Source: Betaproteobacteria bacterium (lineage in GTDB: Bacteria; Pseudomonadota; Gammaproteobacteria; Burkholderiales; Rhodocyclaceae). Taken from it: 64,000 bases of DNA. Position 1 is the stretch's first letter. Every line of letters starts with the position of its first letter. The notes beneath the pieces were generated by a model, which worked only from the letters and a program-made list of their open reading frames with translations, did no database searches and was not told the DNA's origin. Location of the stretch: the NCBI GenBank assembly GCA_012026885.1, contig VEPL01000025.1, forward strand, positions 668,595-732,594, read 5' to 3'. The translations under genes were made by a program, and so were the position numbers. Shown piece after piece: positions 48,984 through 56,961 of the stretch.

Positions 48984-50524
48984 CGCAGTTGCGGCTGCGA
49001 GCGCAGCGACAGGACGCGGGCGACCTCCGCCGGCAGCGGGTCGGGGAAGCCGGAGAGCCCGAAACTGCGGAAGCCGTCGGCCTCCAGTTCGCGCATGCGG
49101 CGGGCGGTTTCGCCGGCGGGCGCGGCTGCGTCGAACTCGACCAGCACCTTGTCGCGGGCGGACGCCGGCAGTGCGCCGGGGGTGGCGAGGGCAGCCGGGA
49201 TGATGACGACGTCGCCATCCGCCAGCCGCGCCCAGGTGTCCGGGCCGGGCAGACGGTCGACCGCGAAAGCCAGCTGCACGGGCAGGCGCCAGCGGCCAGC
49301 GGCCTCGCGCAGCGCGGCGATGCGCCTGTCGTCGGGTGCGGCTGGCAGGCGCAGTCCGGCAAAATTGACCTGGCGGGCGAGGTCGCCGACCAGTTCCGGG
49401 TCGTCCAGCCAGGGCGACGGCAGGTCGATGAATGCCGGCACGCCCGCGCGGCGCTCGGTCTGCCAGGCAACGTGGTTGAGGATATCGGCGGCGAGCGGGC
49501 GTCGACTGGTCGGAAACAGGGTCATCTCAAGGCCATCGCGGATCACAGCCGGACGGATGAAGGCGATGTTGGGGGCCAGTGCCTGCAGGCGGTCGAGCGT
49601 CGCCGATAGCCCGGCTTCCGGATTGCCCCAGGTGCCCGGATCGATGCGCACGCTGCGTGCGGGGTCGGCGGGCCAACTGGCGCGCAGCAGCTCGACGAAC
49701 TCCTGCAGCGACGGTCCGTTCTCGACGAGTTGCCGGCGCAGACCGGCGAGCGGCGTGGTGCTGTCGTTCCAGCCGTCTTCCAGCGAAAAGCCGATGGGGC
49801 GTCCCAGTTCGGCGGCCAGATTCCGGGTAAATTTGTTGCTGCGGCCCCAGGGCCACATGATGATTCTGGGCGTGAACCCCGTCCGCTCGGGAACCAGTTC
49901 CCGGAGCCCGGCACGCAGTCGCGCTTCGTAGGCGGCATCATCTTCGTAGATTCCCGAGCAGTAGCGGCGCGTGATTGCCGCAGGTTCGGTGTTTCCCTGC
50001 GGGTTGGCAGGGATGCCGCGGTGAATGGTGAAGGTGTGCGAGGCGACCTCGATCAATCCGGAGGCCATCATGTCGCGCACCTCAGCCCAGGTGACGAAGG
50101 CGGAGCGTGGTAGCGCCTGGCCGTCGTAGTCGACGGTACCGCCGTCCGCTACTTCCAGCCATTCGCCGACCAGCGCGATCACCGCCGGGTAGCCGAAGAG
50201 CTTGAGGAGCGGGAAGACACGGGTGTAGACGTCCTTCTTGCCGTCGTCGAAGGTGAGTAGCACGGCCTTCTCCGGCAACGGCGGGCCGCCGGCGCGGGCG
50301 GCGAGGATGCGGTCCATGCTGACCGGTTGCCAGCCGTTGGCGGCGAGCCAGGCGAACTGCTGCGCCAGGTCGCGTGCCGTCACGGAAGTCGGCGTTGCGG
50401 GCTCGCCTTCGCCGAGCACTTCGTGATAGCTGAGAGCGATGAAGCGGGCCGGATCGGCGGCACCGGCGAGTGCAGCGGCGCCGGCCAGCCAGAGGACGAG
50501 AAGGGCACGGGTCAGAAACGCCAT
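48980..50524 (-). CDS. pgaB: PNAG deacetylase PgaB with shortened C-terminal domain
   Basis: 514 residues, against about 670 in E. coli. A signal peptide (1-23) is followed by the CE4-type deacetylase domain (about 28-290) with LTFDDGKKDVYT for the two Asp and ASHTFTIH for the metal-binding His pair, spaced five residues apart. The C-terminal part (about 300-514) resembles the PgaB glycoside-hydrolase region (FPTSRRPLAADILNHVAWQ) but is some 150 residues shorter. Partial de-N-acetylation of PNAG allows export. It overlaps pgaA by 13 bases and pgaC by four. Confidence 0.92.
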   Translation of the reverse strand: MAFLTRALLVLWLAGAAALAGAADPARFIALSYHEVLGEGEPATPTSVTARDLAQQFAWLAANGWQPVSMDRILAARAGGPPLPEKAVLLTFDDGKKDVYTRVFPLLKLFGYPAVIALVGEWLEVADGGTVDYDGQALPRSAFVTWAEVRDMMASGLIEVASHTFTIHRGIPANPQGNTEPAAITRRYCSGIYEDDAAYEARLRAGLRELVPERTGFTPRIIMWPWGRSNKFTRNLAAELGRPIGFSLEDGWNDSTTPLAGLRRQLVENGPSLQEFVELLRASWPADPARSVRIDPGTWGNPEAGLSATLDRLQALAPNIAFIRPAVIRDGLEMTLFPTSRRPLAADILNHVAWQTERRAGVPAFIDLPSPWLDDPELVGDLARQVNFAGLRLPAAPDDRRIAALREAAGRWRLPVQLAFAVDRLPGPDTWARLADGDVVIIPAALATPGALPASARDKVLVEFDAAAPAGETARRMRELEADGFRSFGLSGFPDPLPAEVARVLSLRSQPQLR

Positions 50525-52482
50525 AGCAGGCTCATCGTCGCAAATGTGCGCCCTTCGCGCACGCCGTCGTAGGGGCGGAGCAGGCGCCCGAGGCTGTAGT
50601 TGAAAGCCACCGCACGGCCGAGTTCCCAGCGGTGGCCGTACTCGATCGCTTCGATTGCGCCGCTGCCGTAGTCCTTCTGCCAATAATTGCCGGCGGTCAG
50701 CGCCAGGCGCTGGCGCAGGGCGAAGTCGTAGCGGCGCCAGGCCAGGTTGTCGACGGCTGCGGTCAACCACAGCGAATGGTCGGTTTTCGGATTGAAGTAG
50801 GCGACGCTCTGATCGGCGGTGTTGTGCGAGGCATCGGCACCGAGTGTCGTCTCGAACATCCAGCGCGGCCCGCTCGCCCAGCGCTCGAACCACGAGGTGC
50901 TGACGGCATTGCGCCGGTTGTCGTCGGAAAAGTCGGTGAGCGTGGTGGCGAGCGCCAGCTTGCGCGATTCGTCCAGGCGCCAGTCGACGCCCACCTCGGC
51001 CCGGGCGGCGGTGACGCCTTCGCGGACGGCGCGCAGCGGAATCTGGTTGGTGACCGTCTCGCCGGCTGCATACACCGACCACTGGTCGTCCGGCTTCCAG
51101 CGGGCGGTCGCAAGCAGGCCCGGCTTGACGCCGTCGCCCGAATTGACCTCGGCGGTCGCCCGCCAGGCGAGATGGCGCCATTCCGCACCGATGCCGGTGC
51201 GCGTCCAGTTCGTGGTCGATCCGTCGAAGTCGGCACTGCTCGTGTAGTTGTGCGCAAAGACCCGCCAGTTCTCGGCCAGTGGCGGCGCGTAGAGGTAGCT
51301 GTCGATGCGCCAGTCGCTGTTGCCGAAGAAGCCGCCGGTATCGCCGCCCTTGCCGTAGCCTGCCTCGACCCACAATTCGAAGCTGTCGTGCAGTGCCAGC
51401 GAGGTGTGGGCGCGTCGCACCCCGGTGTTCTCCGCGTCGATTCCTTCCCCGGCCGCCAGCGCGGCCCGTGCGCCCAGCCAGTCCTGCAGCTGCAGCCGCG
51501 CTTCGGCGAGGTCGGCGTACAGCGCGGGATTGTCGGGGTCGGAGCCGACGATGCGGCGCAGGGTCTGCTCCCCCAAATGCGGCCAGCCGCGGGCCAGTGC
51601 GAGGCTTGCGGCAGTGCCGCGCGCCTCGGCGTTGAAGGGCGCGGCGGCAAGGCGGGCTTCGCTGCGCCGCTGCGCTTCGTCCAGCCGGTTGGCCCAGGCG
51701 CGCGCGCGGTCGCCGGCGATGTCGGCGCTCAGGCGCTCGCCGTTGTAGCGCCCGTCGCGGTGGCGGCGCTCGGGGAGGCGCGCCGCGTAGGCATCGATAT
51801 GCGCGGTGGCGGCATCGATGTCTCCGGCGTCGGCGAGGGCGTAGAAGAGGCCGATATTGGCCACGAAGTCATCCGGTGCCGTGGCGAGAAAGGCCCGATA
51901 CAGCTCGGCGGCCCACTCCGGTTCGCGAAGTTGCAGGGCGCTGTCGGCGAGGTCGCGTTGCGTCCATGGCGGGATGGCGACCCCGCGGGCGACGAGGGCG
52001 TCGTGGAGGGCGAAGGCGTCGGCAGCCCGGCGGCGGGCCGACAGTGCGCTGACGCGGTCCGTAAGCCGGCGCTGCGTTTCGGTGTCGGCCGGGCCGCCGG
52101 CGAGGAAGGCTGCCGCATCGTCGTCGGTCGCCGCTAGTGAACGGTCGAGTGCAGCGAAACGCACTTCCCCTCGCTGGGAGTTGGCGTCGATGACCCCGTA
52201 GCGCACCTGCAGCGCGATGCGGTCGCCCTCCAGCGTACGCTGCTCGGCGACGGATAGCGGCGCCTCAAGGGAAGCCGCCTGCTCGAACAGGCCGAGGCGC
52301 ACTGCTGCACGCCAGGCGGCGAGGCGGGCATCGCGGTTGCCGGGTTCTGCTGCAAGCTGGTCGAGATTGCGGCCGAGGGCAACCGCGGGGTCGGCTTCCG
52401 TGTCCGTGGCCATCGCGGCGCTGCCGTTGCCGAGGCCGGCAGCGAGCAGGAAGGCGGTCAGCAGGCCGGTCGCACGGATCAT
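50512..52482 (-). CDS. pgaA: PNAG outer-membrane export porin PgaA
   Basis: 656 residues. A signal peptide (1-25), a periplasmic TPR-like helical region (about 30-380), and a C-terminal beta-barrel (about 390-656) ending in MSLLWRF with the terminal Phe typical of outer-membrane proteins. E. coli PgaA is about 150 residues longer in the periplasmic part. It exports deacetylated PNAG. The ATG at 52482 overlaps the hpnE TGA by four bases, so translation is coupled to the squalene genes upstream. Additional upstream in-frame residues mirror hpnE. Confidence 0.9.
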   Translation of the reverse strand: MIRATGLLTAFLLAAGLGNGSAAMATDTEADPAVALGRNLDQLAAEPGNRDARLAAWRAAVRLGLFEQAASLEAPLSVAEQRTLEGDRIALQVRYGVIDANSQRGEVRFAALDRSLAATDDDAAAFLAGGPADTETQRRLTDRVSALSARRRAADAFALHDALVARGVAIPPWTQRDLADSALQLREPEWAAELYRAFLATAPDDFVANIGLFYALADAGDIDAATAHIDAYAARLPERRHRDGRYNGERLSADIAGDRARAWANRLDEAQRRSEARLAAAPFNAEARGTAASLALARGWPHLGEQTLRRIVGSDPDNPALYADLAEARLQLQDWLGARAALAAGEGIDAENTGVRRAHTSLALHDSFELWVEAGYGKGGDTGGFFGNSDWRIDSYLYAPPLAENWRVFAHNYTSSADFDGSTTNWTRTGIGAEWRHLAWRATAEVNSGDGVKPGLLATARWKPDDQWSVYAAGETVTNQIPLRAVREGVTAARAEVGVDWRLDESRKLALATTLTDFSDDNRRNAVSTSWFERWASGPRWMFETTLGADASHNTADQSVAYFNPKTDHSLWLTAAVDNLAWRRYDFALRQRLALTAGNYWQKDYGSGAIEAIEYGHRWELGRAVAFNYSLGRLLRPYDGVREGRTFATMSLLWRF

Positions 52483-53714
52483 GACGGCGGAGTGTAGCCG
52501 GTTCCGGTCAGGGAGTGTGCGGCGCGCAGGCCGCTGCGCACGGCTCCCTCGAGGGTGGCCGGGTAGTCCTGCCAGGTATGGTCGCCGGCCAGAACGATGC
52601 GCGGGTGGGCGGTCGTCGCGCCGGGGCGAGTGATGCCCGGGCGGCACGAGAAGGTCGCCCGCTTTTCGCGCACCACCTTGTGCCAGTCGGCATGGCCGAA
52701 ACCCAGCTCATTCTCGAGGGCCGCGACGAGTTCGTCGTCGGCCAGCACCTCCCACGCGCCGCTGGCGCTCTGCACGCAGGCGAGCAGCCCGTTGCCGCGG
52801 TCGACCACCCACTGGCCGCAAATTCCACCGAGGTTGAAAAGGGGGAAGGGAAGGCGGACAGCCTCGGGGTACTGCAGCCACACCGTCGCGATCGGCTCGA
52901 AGGCCGTCGCCGTGGCGATGCCCGGCAGCAGCGCCGGCAGGTGCTGCGGCGCGGTGGCGACGACCGCCCCGGCGAAACGCTCGCCGTCGACGCTGACGCC
53001 GCTGTCGTCAGCGAGCAGTTCGGCGACGCGGTGGCCGAAGCGTAGTTCGGCCCCGCGGTCGGCGAGCCAGGCGGCGGCCGGCTCGGGGAAAACCGCGCCG
53101 AGCGGCACGCGCGGAAGGAGCAGGTCGGTGGCGCCGGATGCGCGGCTGCCGAGGCTGTCGCGCAGCACGTTGGCGAAGACCTGGGCAGACGCGCATTGGG
53201 GATGCGTATTGAGCGCAGCGAGGCAGAGCGGTTCCCACAGCTGGTGGCGCAGCGTGCCAGTCTGGCCGCCGGCATCGAGCCAGGCGGCGACCGTGGTGTC
53301 GACGGGCAGGCGGAAGCCGCAAGCCTCGAGGCCGCGCATCCAGCGGGCCGTCGCCAGTTTCTCGCGCATCTGCGGGCTACGCGCCGCAAGCAGGCCCCAG
53401 GCCAGGTTGAAAGGTGGCGGCAGGGCGGGCAGGGCAAGGCGGAAGCCGCTGCGGTCATGCACCTGCAGCGGGCGCCGGTCGAGCAGGGCGTCGGGATCGG
53501 CGCCGACCCGCCGCATCACTGACAGAGTGTCGCGGTAGGCGCCGAGCAGGATGTGCTGGCCGTTGTCGAGCCGGCGCCCGTCAAGAATGGCCGTGCGCGC
53601 GCGACCGCCGGGAACACGCCCGGCCTCGAACAGCGTGACGGGGACGCCGCGCGCGGTCAGCTCGACGGTGGCGGCGAGACCGGCCCAGCCGCCGCCGATG
53701 ACGGCCGTGCGCAT
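52479..53714 (-). CDS. hpnE: Hydroxysqualene dehydroxylase HpnE
   Basis: 411 residues, an FAD-dependent amine-oxidase-fold enzyme. The dinucleotide motif AVIGGGWAGLAATVEL starts at residue 4, followed by GGRARTAILDGRRLDNGQH. A C-terminal FAD segment ends the protein (RIVLAGDHTWQDYPATLEGA). It reduces hydroxysqualene to squalene, the third step of the HpnCDE route to squalene and hopanoids. The ATG at 53714 is eight bases after the hpnD stop, and its own TGA overlaps pgaA. Confidence 0.93.
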   Translation of the reverse strand: MRTAVIGGGWAGLAATVELTARGVPVTLFEAGRVPGGRARTAILDGRRLDNGQHILLGAYRDTLSVMRRVGADPDALLDRRPLQVHDRSGFRLALPALPPPFNLAWGLLAARSPQMREKLATARWMRGLEACGFRLPVDTTVAAWLDAGGQTGTLRHQLWEPLCLAALNTHPQCASAQVFANVLRDSLGSRASGATDLLLPRVPLGAVFPEPAAAWLADRGAELRFGHRVAELLADDSGVSVDGERFAGAVVATAPQHLPALLPGIATATAFEPIATVWLQYPEAVRLPFPLFNLGGICGQWVVDRGNGLLACVQSASGAWEVLADDELVAALENELGFGHADWHKVVREKRATFSCRPGITRPGATTAHPRIVLAGDHTWQDYPATLEGAVRSGLRAAHSLTGTGYTPPS

Positions 53715-53722
53715 CGGCCGGC

Positions 53723-54556
53723 TCAGCCCCGGACCCAGGTCTTCGCGGCCAGCCACAGCTTGCGCAGCGGCGGCAGCGAGATGCGCTGGTGCAACACCTG
53801 GAAGTTGTCGCGGCGGATCTCGTCGAGCAGGGTGCGGTAGATCGCCGCCATGATCAGCCCCGGGCGCTGGCTCTTGCGGTCGACCGCCGGCAGCTGGGCA
53901 AAAGCCTGCTCGTAGTAACGCTCGGCCCGCTCGGCCTGGAAGCGCATCAGCGCCGTGAAATTGTCCGAATAGCGCCCGTTGAGAATGTCGGCGGCCGGAA
54001 CGTTGAATTGCTTCAGTTCATCGACCGGGATGTAGATGCGTCCACGGCGGGCGTCCTCGCCGATGTCGCGGATGATGTTGGTGAGCTGGAAGGCCATGCC
54101 GAGATCGTGCGCGTATTTCTGCGTCTGCCGGTCGCGGTAGCCGAAGATGGCGGCAGCGAGCAGGCCGACGACGCTGGCCACGCGGTAGCAGTAGAGCGAC
54201 AGGCCCTTGAAGTCGAGGTAGCGCGTCTGCTGCAGGTCCATCTCCATGCCGTCGATGATCTCGAGCAGCTGCTCGCGCGGCAGGTCGAAGCGCGGCGCCG
54301 TGTCGCGCAGTGCGAGTCCGACCGGGTGTTGCGGCGTGCCGTCGAAGACGCGGTCGACCTCGGTCCGCCACCAGGCGAGCTTGGTCGCGGCGAGCGCCGG
54401 GTCGTGGCATTCATCGACGACGTCGTCTACCTCGCGGCAGAAGGCGTAGAGCGCCATGATCGCCCGCCGGCGCTCGAGGGGCAGGAACAGGAAGCTGTAA
54501 TAGAAGGACGAGCCGCTGGCGGCGCACTTGTCCTGACAATACTGGTGGTGATCCAT
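53723..54556 (-). CDS. hpnD: Presqualene diphosphate synthase HpnD
   Basis: 277 residues of the squalene/phytoene synthase family. The first Asp-rich motif is in CREVDDVVDE near residues 40-49 and the second in FQLTNIIRDIGEDARRGRIY near 158-177. It condenses two farnesyl diphosphates to presqualene diphosphate. It lies four bases after hpnC and eight before hpnE. The ATG at 54556 begins the protein with MDHHQYCQDK, which fits HpnD. Confidence 0.94.
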   Translation of the reverse strand: MDHHQYCQDKCAASGSSFYYSFLFLPLERRRAIMALYAFCREVDDVVDECHDPALAATKLAWWRTEVDRVFDGTPQHPVGLALRDTAPRFDLPREQLLEIIDGMEMDLQQTRYLDFKGLSLYCYRVASVVGLLAAAIFGYRDRQTQKYAHDLGMAFQLTNIIRDIGEDARRGRIYIPVDELKQFNVPAADILNGRYSDNFTALMRFQAERAERYYEQAFAQLPAVDRKSQRPGLIMAAIYRTLLDEIRRDNFQVLHQRISLPPLRKLWLAAKTWVRG

Positions 54557-54560
54557 GGGG

Positions 54561-55370
54561 TCACATTGTAAGCGAGTGGCCGGCGAGCACCGCCCAGTCC
54601 CACGGGCCGAGCACCGGCCGGTGGCGGAAGACATCGCCGCGCACGCGGCGCAGGCGCTCGAGTATGCGCAGGCCGCCTTGCACGGTGAGGCGGATCTCCC
54701 AGCCGAGGCGCCCGGGCAGGTCGTGCACGAGCGACGCACCCGCGCGCATGAGCGCTTCGGCCCGTTCGACCTGGAAATCCATCAGTGCCGCCCAATTCGC
54801 CGACCAGCGCGCGGCCGCAATGTCATCCTCGCCGATACGGAAACGCAGCAGGTCTTCCTGCGGCAGGTAAACGCGGCCTTTTTGGCAGTCGACCGCGACG
54901 TCCTGCCAGAAGTTGATCAGCTGTAACGCCGTGCAGATACGGTCGGAGCGTTCGAGTTGTAGCGGCGAAGTACGCCCGGCGAGGTGCAGGACCAGCCGTC
55001 CGACCGGATTGGCGGAGCGGCGGCAGTAGTCGAGAAGTTCTGCATAGTCGGCGTAACGCGTCTTGACCACGTCCTGCGCGAAGGCATCGAGCAGGTCGCG
55101 GAACAGCTGCAGCGGCAGTCCGCGTTGGGCGATCACGTCGGCGAGTTCGGCGAAGAGTGGCATCTGCGGTGGCATGCCGGCCGAGATACGGTCGAGTTCT
55201 GACCGATAGGCGGCAAGGCCTGCCAGGCGCTGATCCGGCGTGGCATCGCCCTCGTCGGCGATGTCGTCGGCGCTGCGCGCAAAGTGGTAGATCAGCTCGA
55301 TCGGCCGCCGCATCGCCGCGGGGACGAGCAGCGAGGCGACGGGAAAGTTCTCGTAGTGGTCGACGGGCAT
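54561..55370 (-). CDS. hpnC: Hydroxysqualene synthase HpnC
   Basis: 269 residues, a trans-isoprenyl synthase homologue of HpnD. It starts MPVDHYENFPVASLLVPAA as HpnC does, with Asp-rich motifs ARSADDIADEGD near residue 32 and NFWQDVAVDCQKGRVYLP near 153. It converts presqualene diphosphate to hydroxysqualene. It is first in the hpnCDE-pgaABCD run. Its promoter must lie in 55371-55421, where the divergent tRNA-Leu promoter also sits. Hopanoid cyclase (hpnF/shc) is not in the window. Confidence 0.93.
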   Translation of the reverse strand: MPVDHYENFPVASLLVPAAMRRPIELIYHFARSADDIADEGDATPDQRLAGLAAYRSELDRISAGMPPQMPLFAELADVIAQRGLPLQLFRDLLDAFAQDVVKTRYADYAELLDYCRRSANPVGRLVLHLAGRTSPLQLERSDRICTALQLINFWQDVAVDCQKGRVYLPQEDLLRFRIGEDDIAAARWSANWAALMDFQVERAEALMRAGASLVHDLPGRLGWEIRLTVQGGLRILERLRRVRGDVFRHRPVLGPWDWAVLAGHSLTM

Positions 55371-55404
55371 GGGCCGGCAAGTATAGGCGATGCCGCCACG
55401 ATGC

Positions 55405-55410
55405 TAGAAT
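55405..55410 (+). promoter_or_regulatory. -10 box of tRNA-Leu
   Basis: TAGAAT lies 12 bases before the mature tRNA and is followed by a GC-rich discriminator (GCGGGCC), as found at stringently controlled stable-RNA promoters. No clear -35 box was found. Confidence 0.5.
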
Positions 55411-55421
55411 GCGGGCCGCCT

Positions 55422-55506
55422 GCCCAGGTGGCGAAATTGGTAGACGCACCAGATTTAGGTTCTGGCGCCGCAAGGCGTGGGGGTTCGAGTCCCTTCCTGG
55501 GCACCA
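55422..55506 (+). tRNA. tRNA-Leu, anticodon TAG
   Basis: 85 bases including encoded CCA. The acceptor arms GCCCAGG and CCTGGGC pair, the anticodon arm is CCAGA-TTTAGGT-TCTGG giving TAG, the long variable arm of a class II tRNA is GCGCCGCAAGGCGT, and the T-loop is GTTCGAGTC. It reads CUA and other CUN codons. Confidence 0.97.
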
Positions 55507-55549
55507 GCGCGTGAATACGAGCACCCCGCTTGCCGGGATTTTCACGCGC
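55507..55549 (+). repeat. Inverted repeat directly after tRNA-Leu
   Basis: A perfect nine-base inverted repeat, GCGCGTGAA (55507-55515) and TTCACGCGC (55541-55549), surrounds an inner hairpin CCCG-CTTGC-CGGG. It begins at the base after the tRNA CCA end. It may be a processing or termination structure, although no T-run follows. Confidence 0.5.
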
Positions 55550-55603
55550 GTTATCATGTCACCTGCATCGGGCGGACATTTCCGGCCGTCCGGGGGAGGC
55601 GAC

Positions 55604-56233
55604 ATGCTCATGCGGATTCTTCCCGGCTGGCTGTACTCTCGCTTGCCGGTTCTTTACGTCCTCGCCGGTGTTCTGGCGCTGGTCTTTGCGAGCCATTGGG
55701 CGGCGACGTTCAGCGGCATCATGCTCATTGCGGCTGGAGCTCTTGTTTTCTTGATGCGCCGTGAGGCCAAAAAATCGGGCAGGCGACGCCGCTCCGCCGC
55801 GGCACAGGGGGCCGTGCATCCGGCCCATGCGCCGGCGGCAGTGGATTCAGGCACGCTGAAGTGGGATTCCGGATTCGAGTGCGGTCACAAGGTGATCGAC
55901 CGGCAGCACCGCGACCTGGTCAGCCGGGCCAACGAATTGTTGCTGGCGCTGAGCGGCCAGCATAGCCGTGCCGATATCGAGTTGCTGATCGACGAGTTGA
56001 TCGAAAAGCTCGAGGAGCATTTCCGCACCGAGGAGGCGATCGCCGAAGCGGCTGCCCATCCGGATCTCGACGAACACCGCGAGGTGCATCGCAGCCTGCT
56101 GGCGAAAGCCAGCGCTTTGCTCGCGGAATTCCAGGGTGGCAAGGCCATCCGGGCCGAACTGGCCAGCTTCGTCAGCGAGGACGTCCTGGCCGGCCACGTA
56201 GCCGGCGAACGCGAGGTTTTCGCAGCGCGCTGA
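55604..56233 (+). CDS. Membrane-anchored bacteriohemerythrin (first copy)
   Basis: 209 residues. Two N-terminal membrane spans (about 12-28 and 32-48, after LPGWLYSRLPVLYV), a basic linker, then a hemerythrin domain at about residues 85-205 with the di-iron pattern HKVIDRQHRDL, HFRTEE, HPDLDEHREVH and a last His in LAGHVAGERE. Such domains bind oxygen or act in oxygen/redox sensing and iron handling. The ATG at 55604 has GGGGGAGG upstream; longer in-frame starts are unsupported. A paralogue with the same architecture is encoded convergently 41 bases away. Confidence 0.86.
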   Translation: MLMRILPGWLYSRLPVLYVLAGVLALVFASHWAATFSGIMLIAAGALVFLMRREAKKSGRRRRSAAAQGAVHPAHAPAAVDSGTLKWDSGFECGHKVIDRQHRDLVSRANELLLALSGQHSRADIELLIDELIEKLEEHFRTEEAIAEAAAHPDLDEHREVHRSLLAKASALLAEFQGGKAIRAELASFVSEDVLAGHVAGEREVFAAR

Positions 56234-56274
56234 GCGTCGGCGTTGCGCGCTGGCGCCGGGACCAGTGAACCGGC

Positions 56275-56919
56275 TCAGGTGCTGCGGTCGAGGAAAGCCA
56301 GGTCTTCGGTCACGATGTGCTTGACGATCATGTCGGTGGTGACGAAGGTCACGATCTCGCCGTGGTTGCTTTCGCCATGCCGGAAGCGTCCGAAAATGCC
56401 GCGTGCACGGAACAGCAGGTCGCGATGAACGGCGCGATGGACGTCCAGGTCGTCGTGTCCTTCGCGCTCGGCGATCTCCTCCTCGGTCGCGAAATGATGC
56501 ACCACGTGTTCGAGGAATTCATCGAGCAGTAGCTCGAGGTCGGAACGATTGCGGCTGGTGACAAGCGCATTCACCAGTTCGTTGCCGAGGCCGAAGAGCT
56601 TCCGGTGTTGCCCGTCGATGACCGGGTCGCCGCACTCGTATCTCGGCCGCCAGACCAGTCGTATCAAGTGCCCGGCACTTTCGTCGGGTGAGCCGGCAGC
56701 CGGCTTGTCTTCACCGGTCTGCACGTTGGTGGCTCTGGCTCGGGCGCGCCGGTAGGCAATGCGCATGTGGATGATCAGGAGGCCAGCCGAAACGAGCAGA
56801 ACGCCACAGAACAGGACGACCCAACCGGTGTCCAGCCACACCCCTGCCAGGCCGAAGGCGATGTACAGATAGGGAAGGCTCTCGTAGAGCCAGGATGGGA
56901 GCGGCGTTTTCGATGCCAT
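56275..56919 (-). CDS. Membrane-anchored bacteriohemerythrin (second copy)
   Basis: 214 residues with the same build as the convergent neighbour: LPSWLYESLPYLYI, two membrane spans (about 15-31 and 34-50), a charged linker, and a hemerythrin domain at about 88-210 (DPVIDGQHRKLFGLG, HFATEEEIAE, HDDLDVHRAVH, and IVKHIVTEDLAF at the end). The usual final Asp appears as Glu in EDLAF or as the preceding acidic residue. It is last in a leftward group after a DHH phosphoesterase (42-base gap). The two copies look like an old duplication. Confidence 0.86.
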   Translation of the reverse strand: MASKTPLPSWLYESLPYLYIAFGLAGVWLDTGWVVLFCGVLLVSAGLLIIHMRIAYRRARARATNVQTGEDKPAAGSPDESAGHLIRLVWRPRYECGDPVIDGQHRKLFGLGNELVNALVTSRNRSDLELLLDEFLEHVVHHFATEEEIAEREGHDDLDVHRAVHRDLLFRARGIFGRFRHGESNHGEIVTFVTTDMIVKHIVTEDLAFLDRST

Positions 56920-56961
56920 CGCCCGGTTCTCCTGGATCGATCCTGATTTGCCGGCGCGTGC

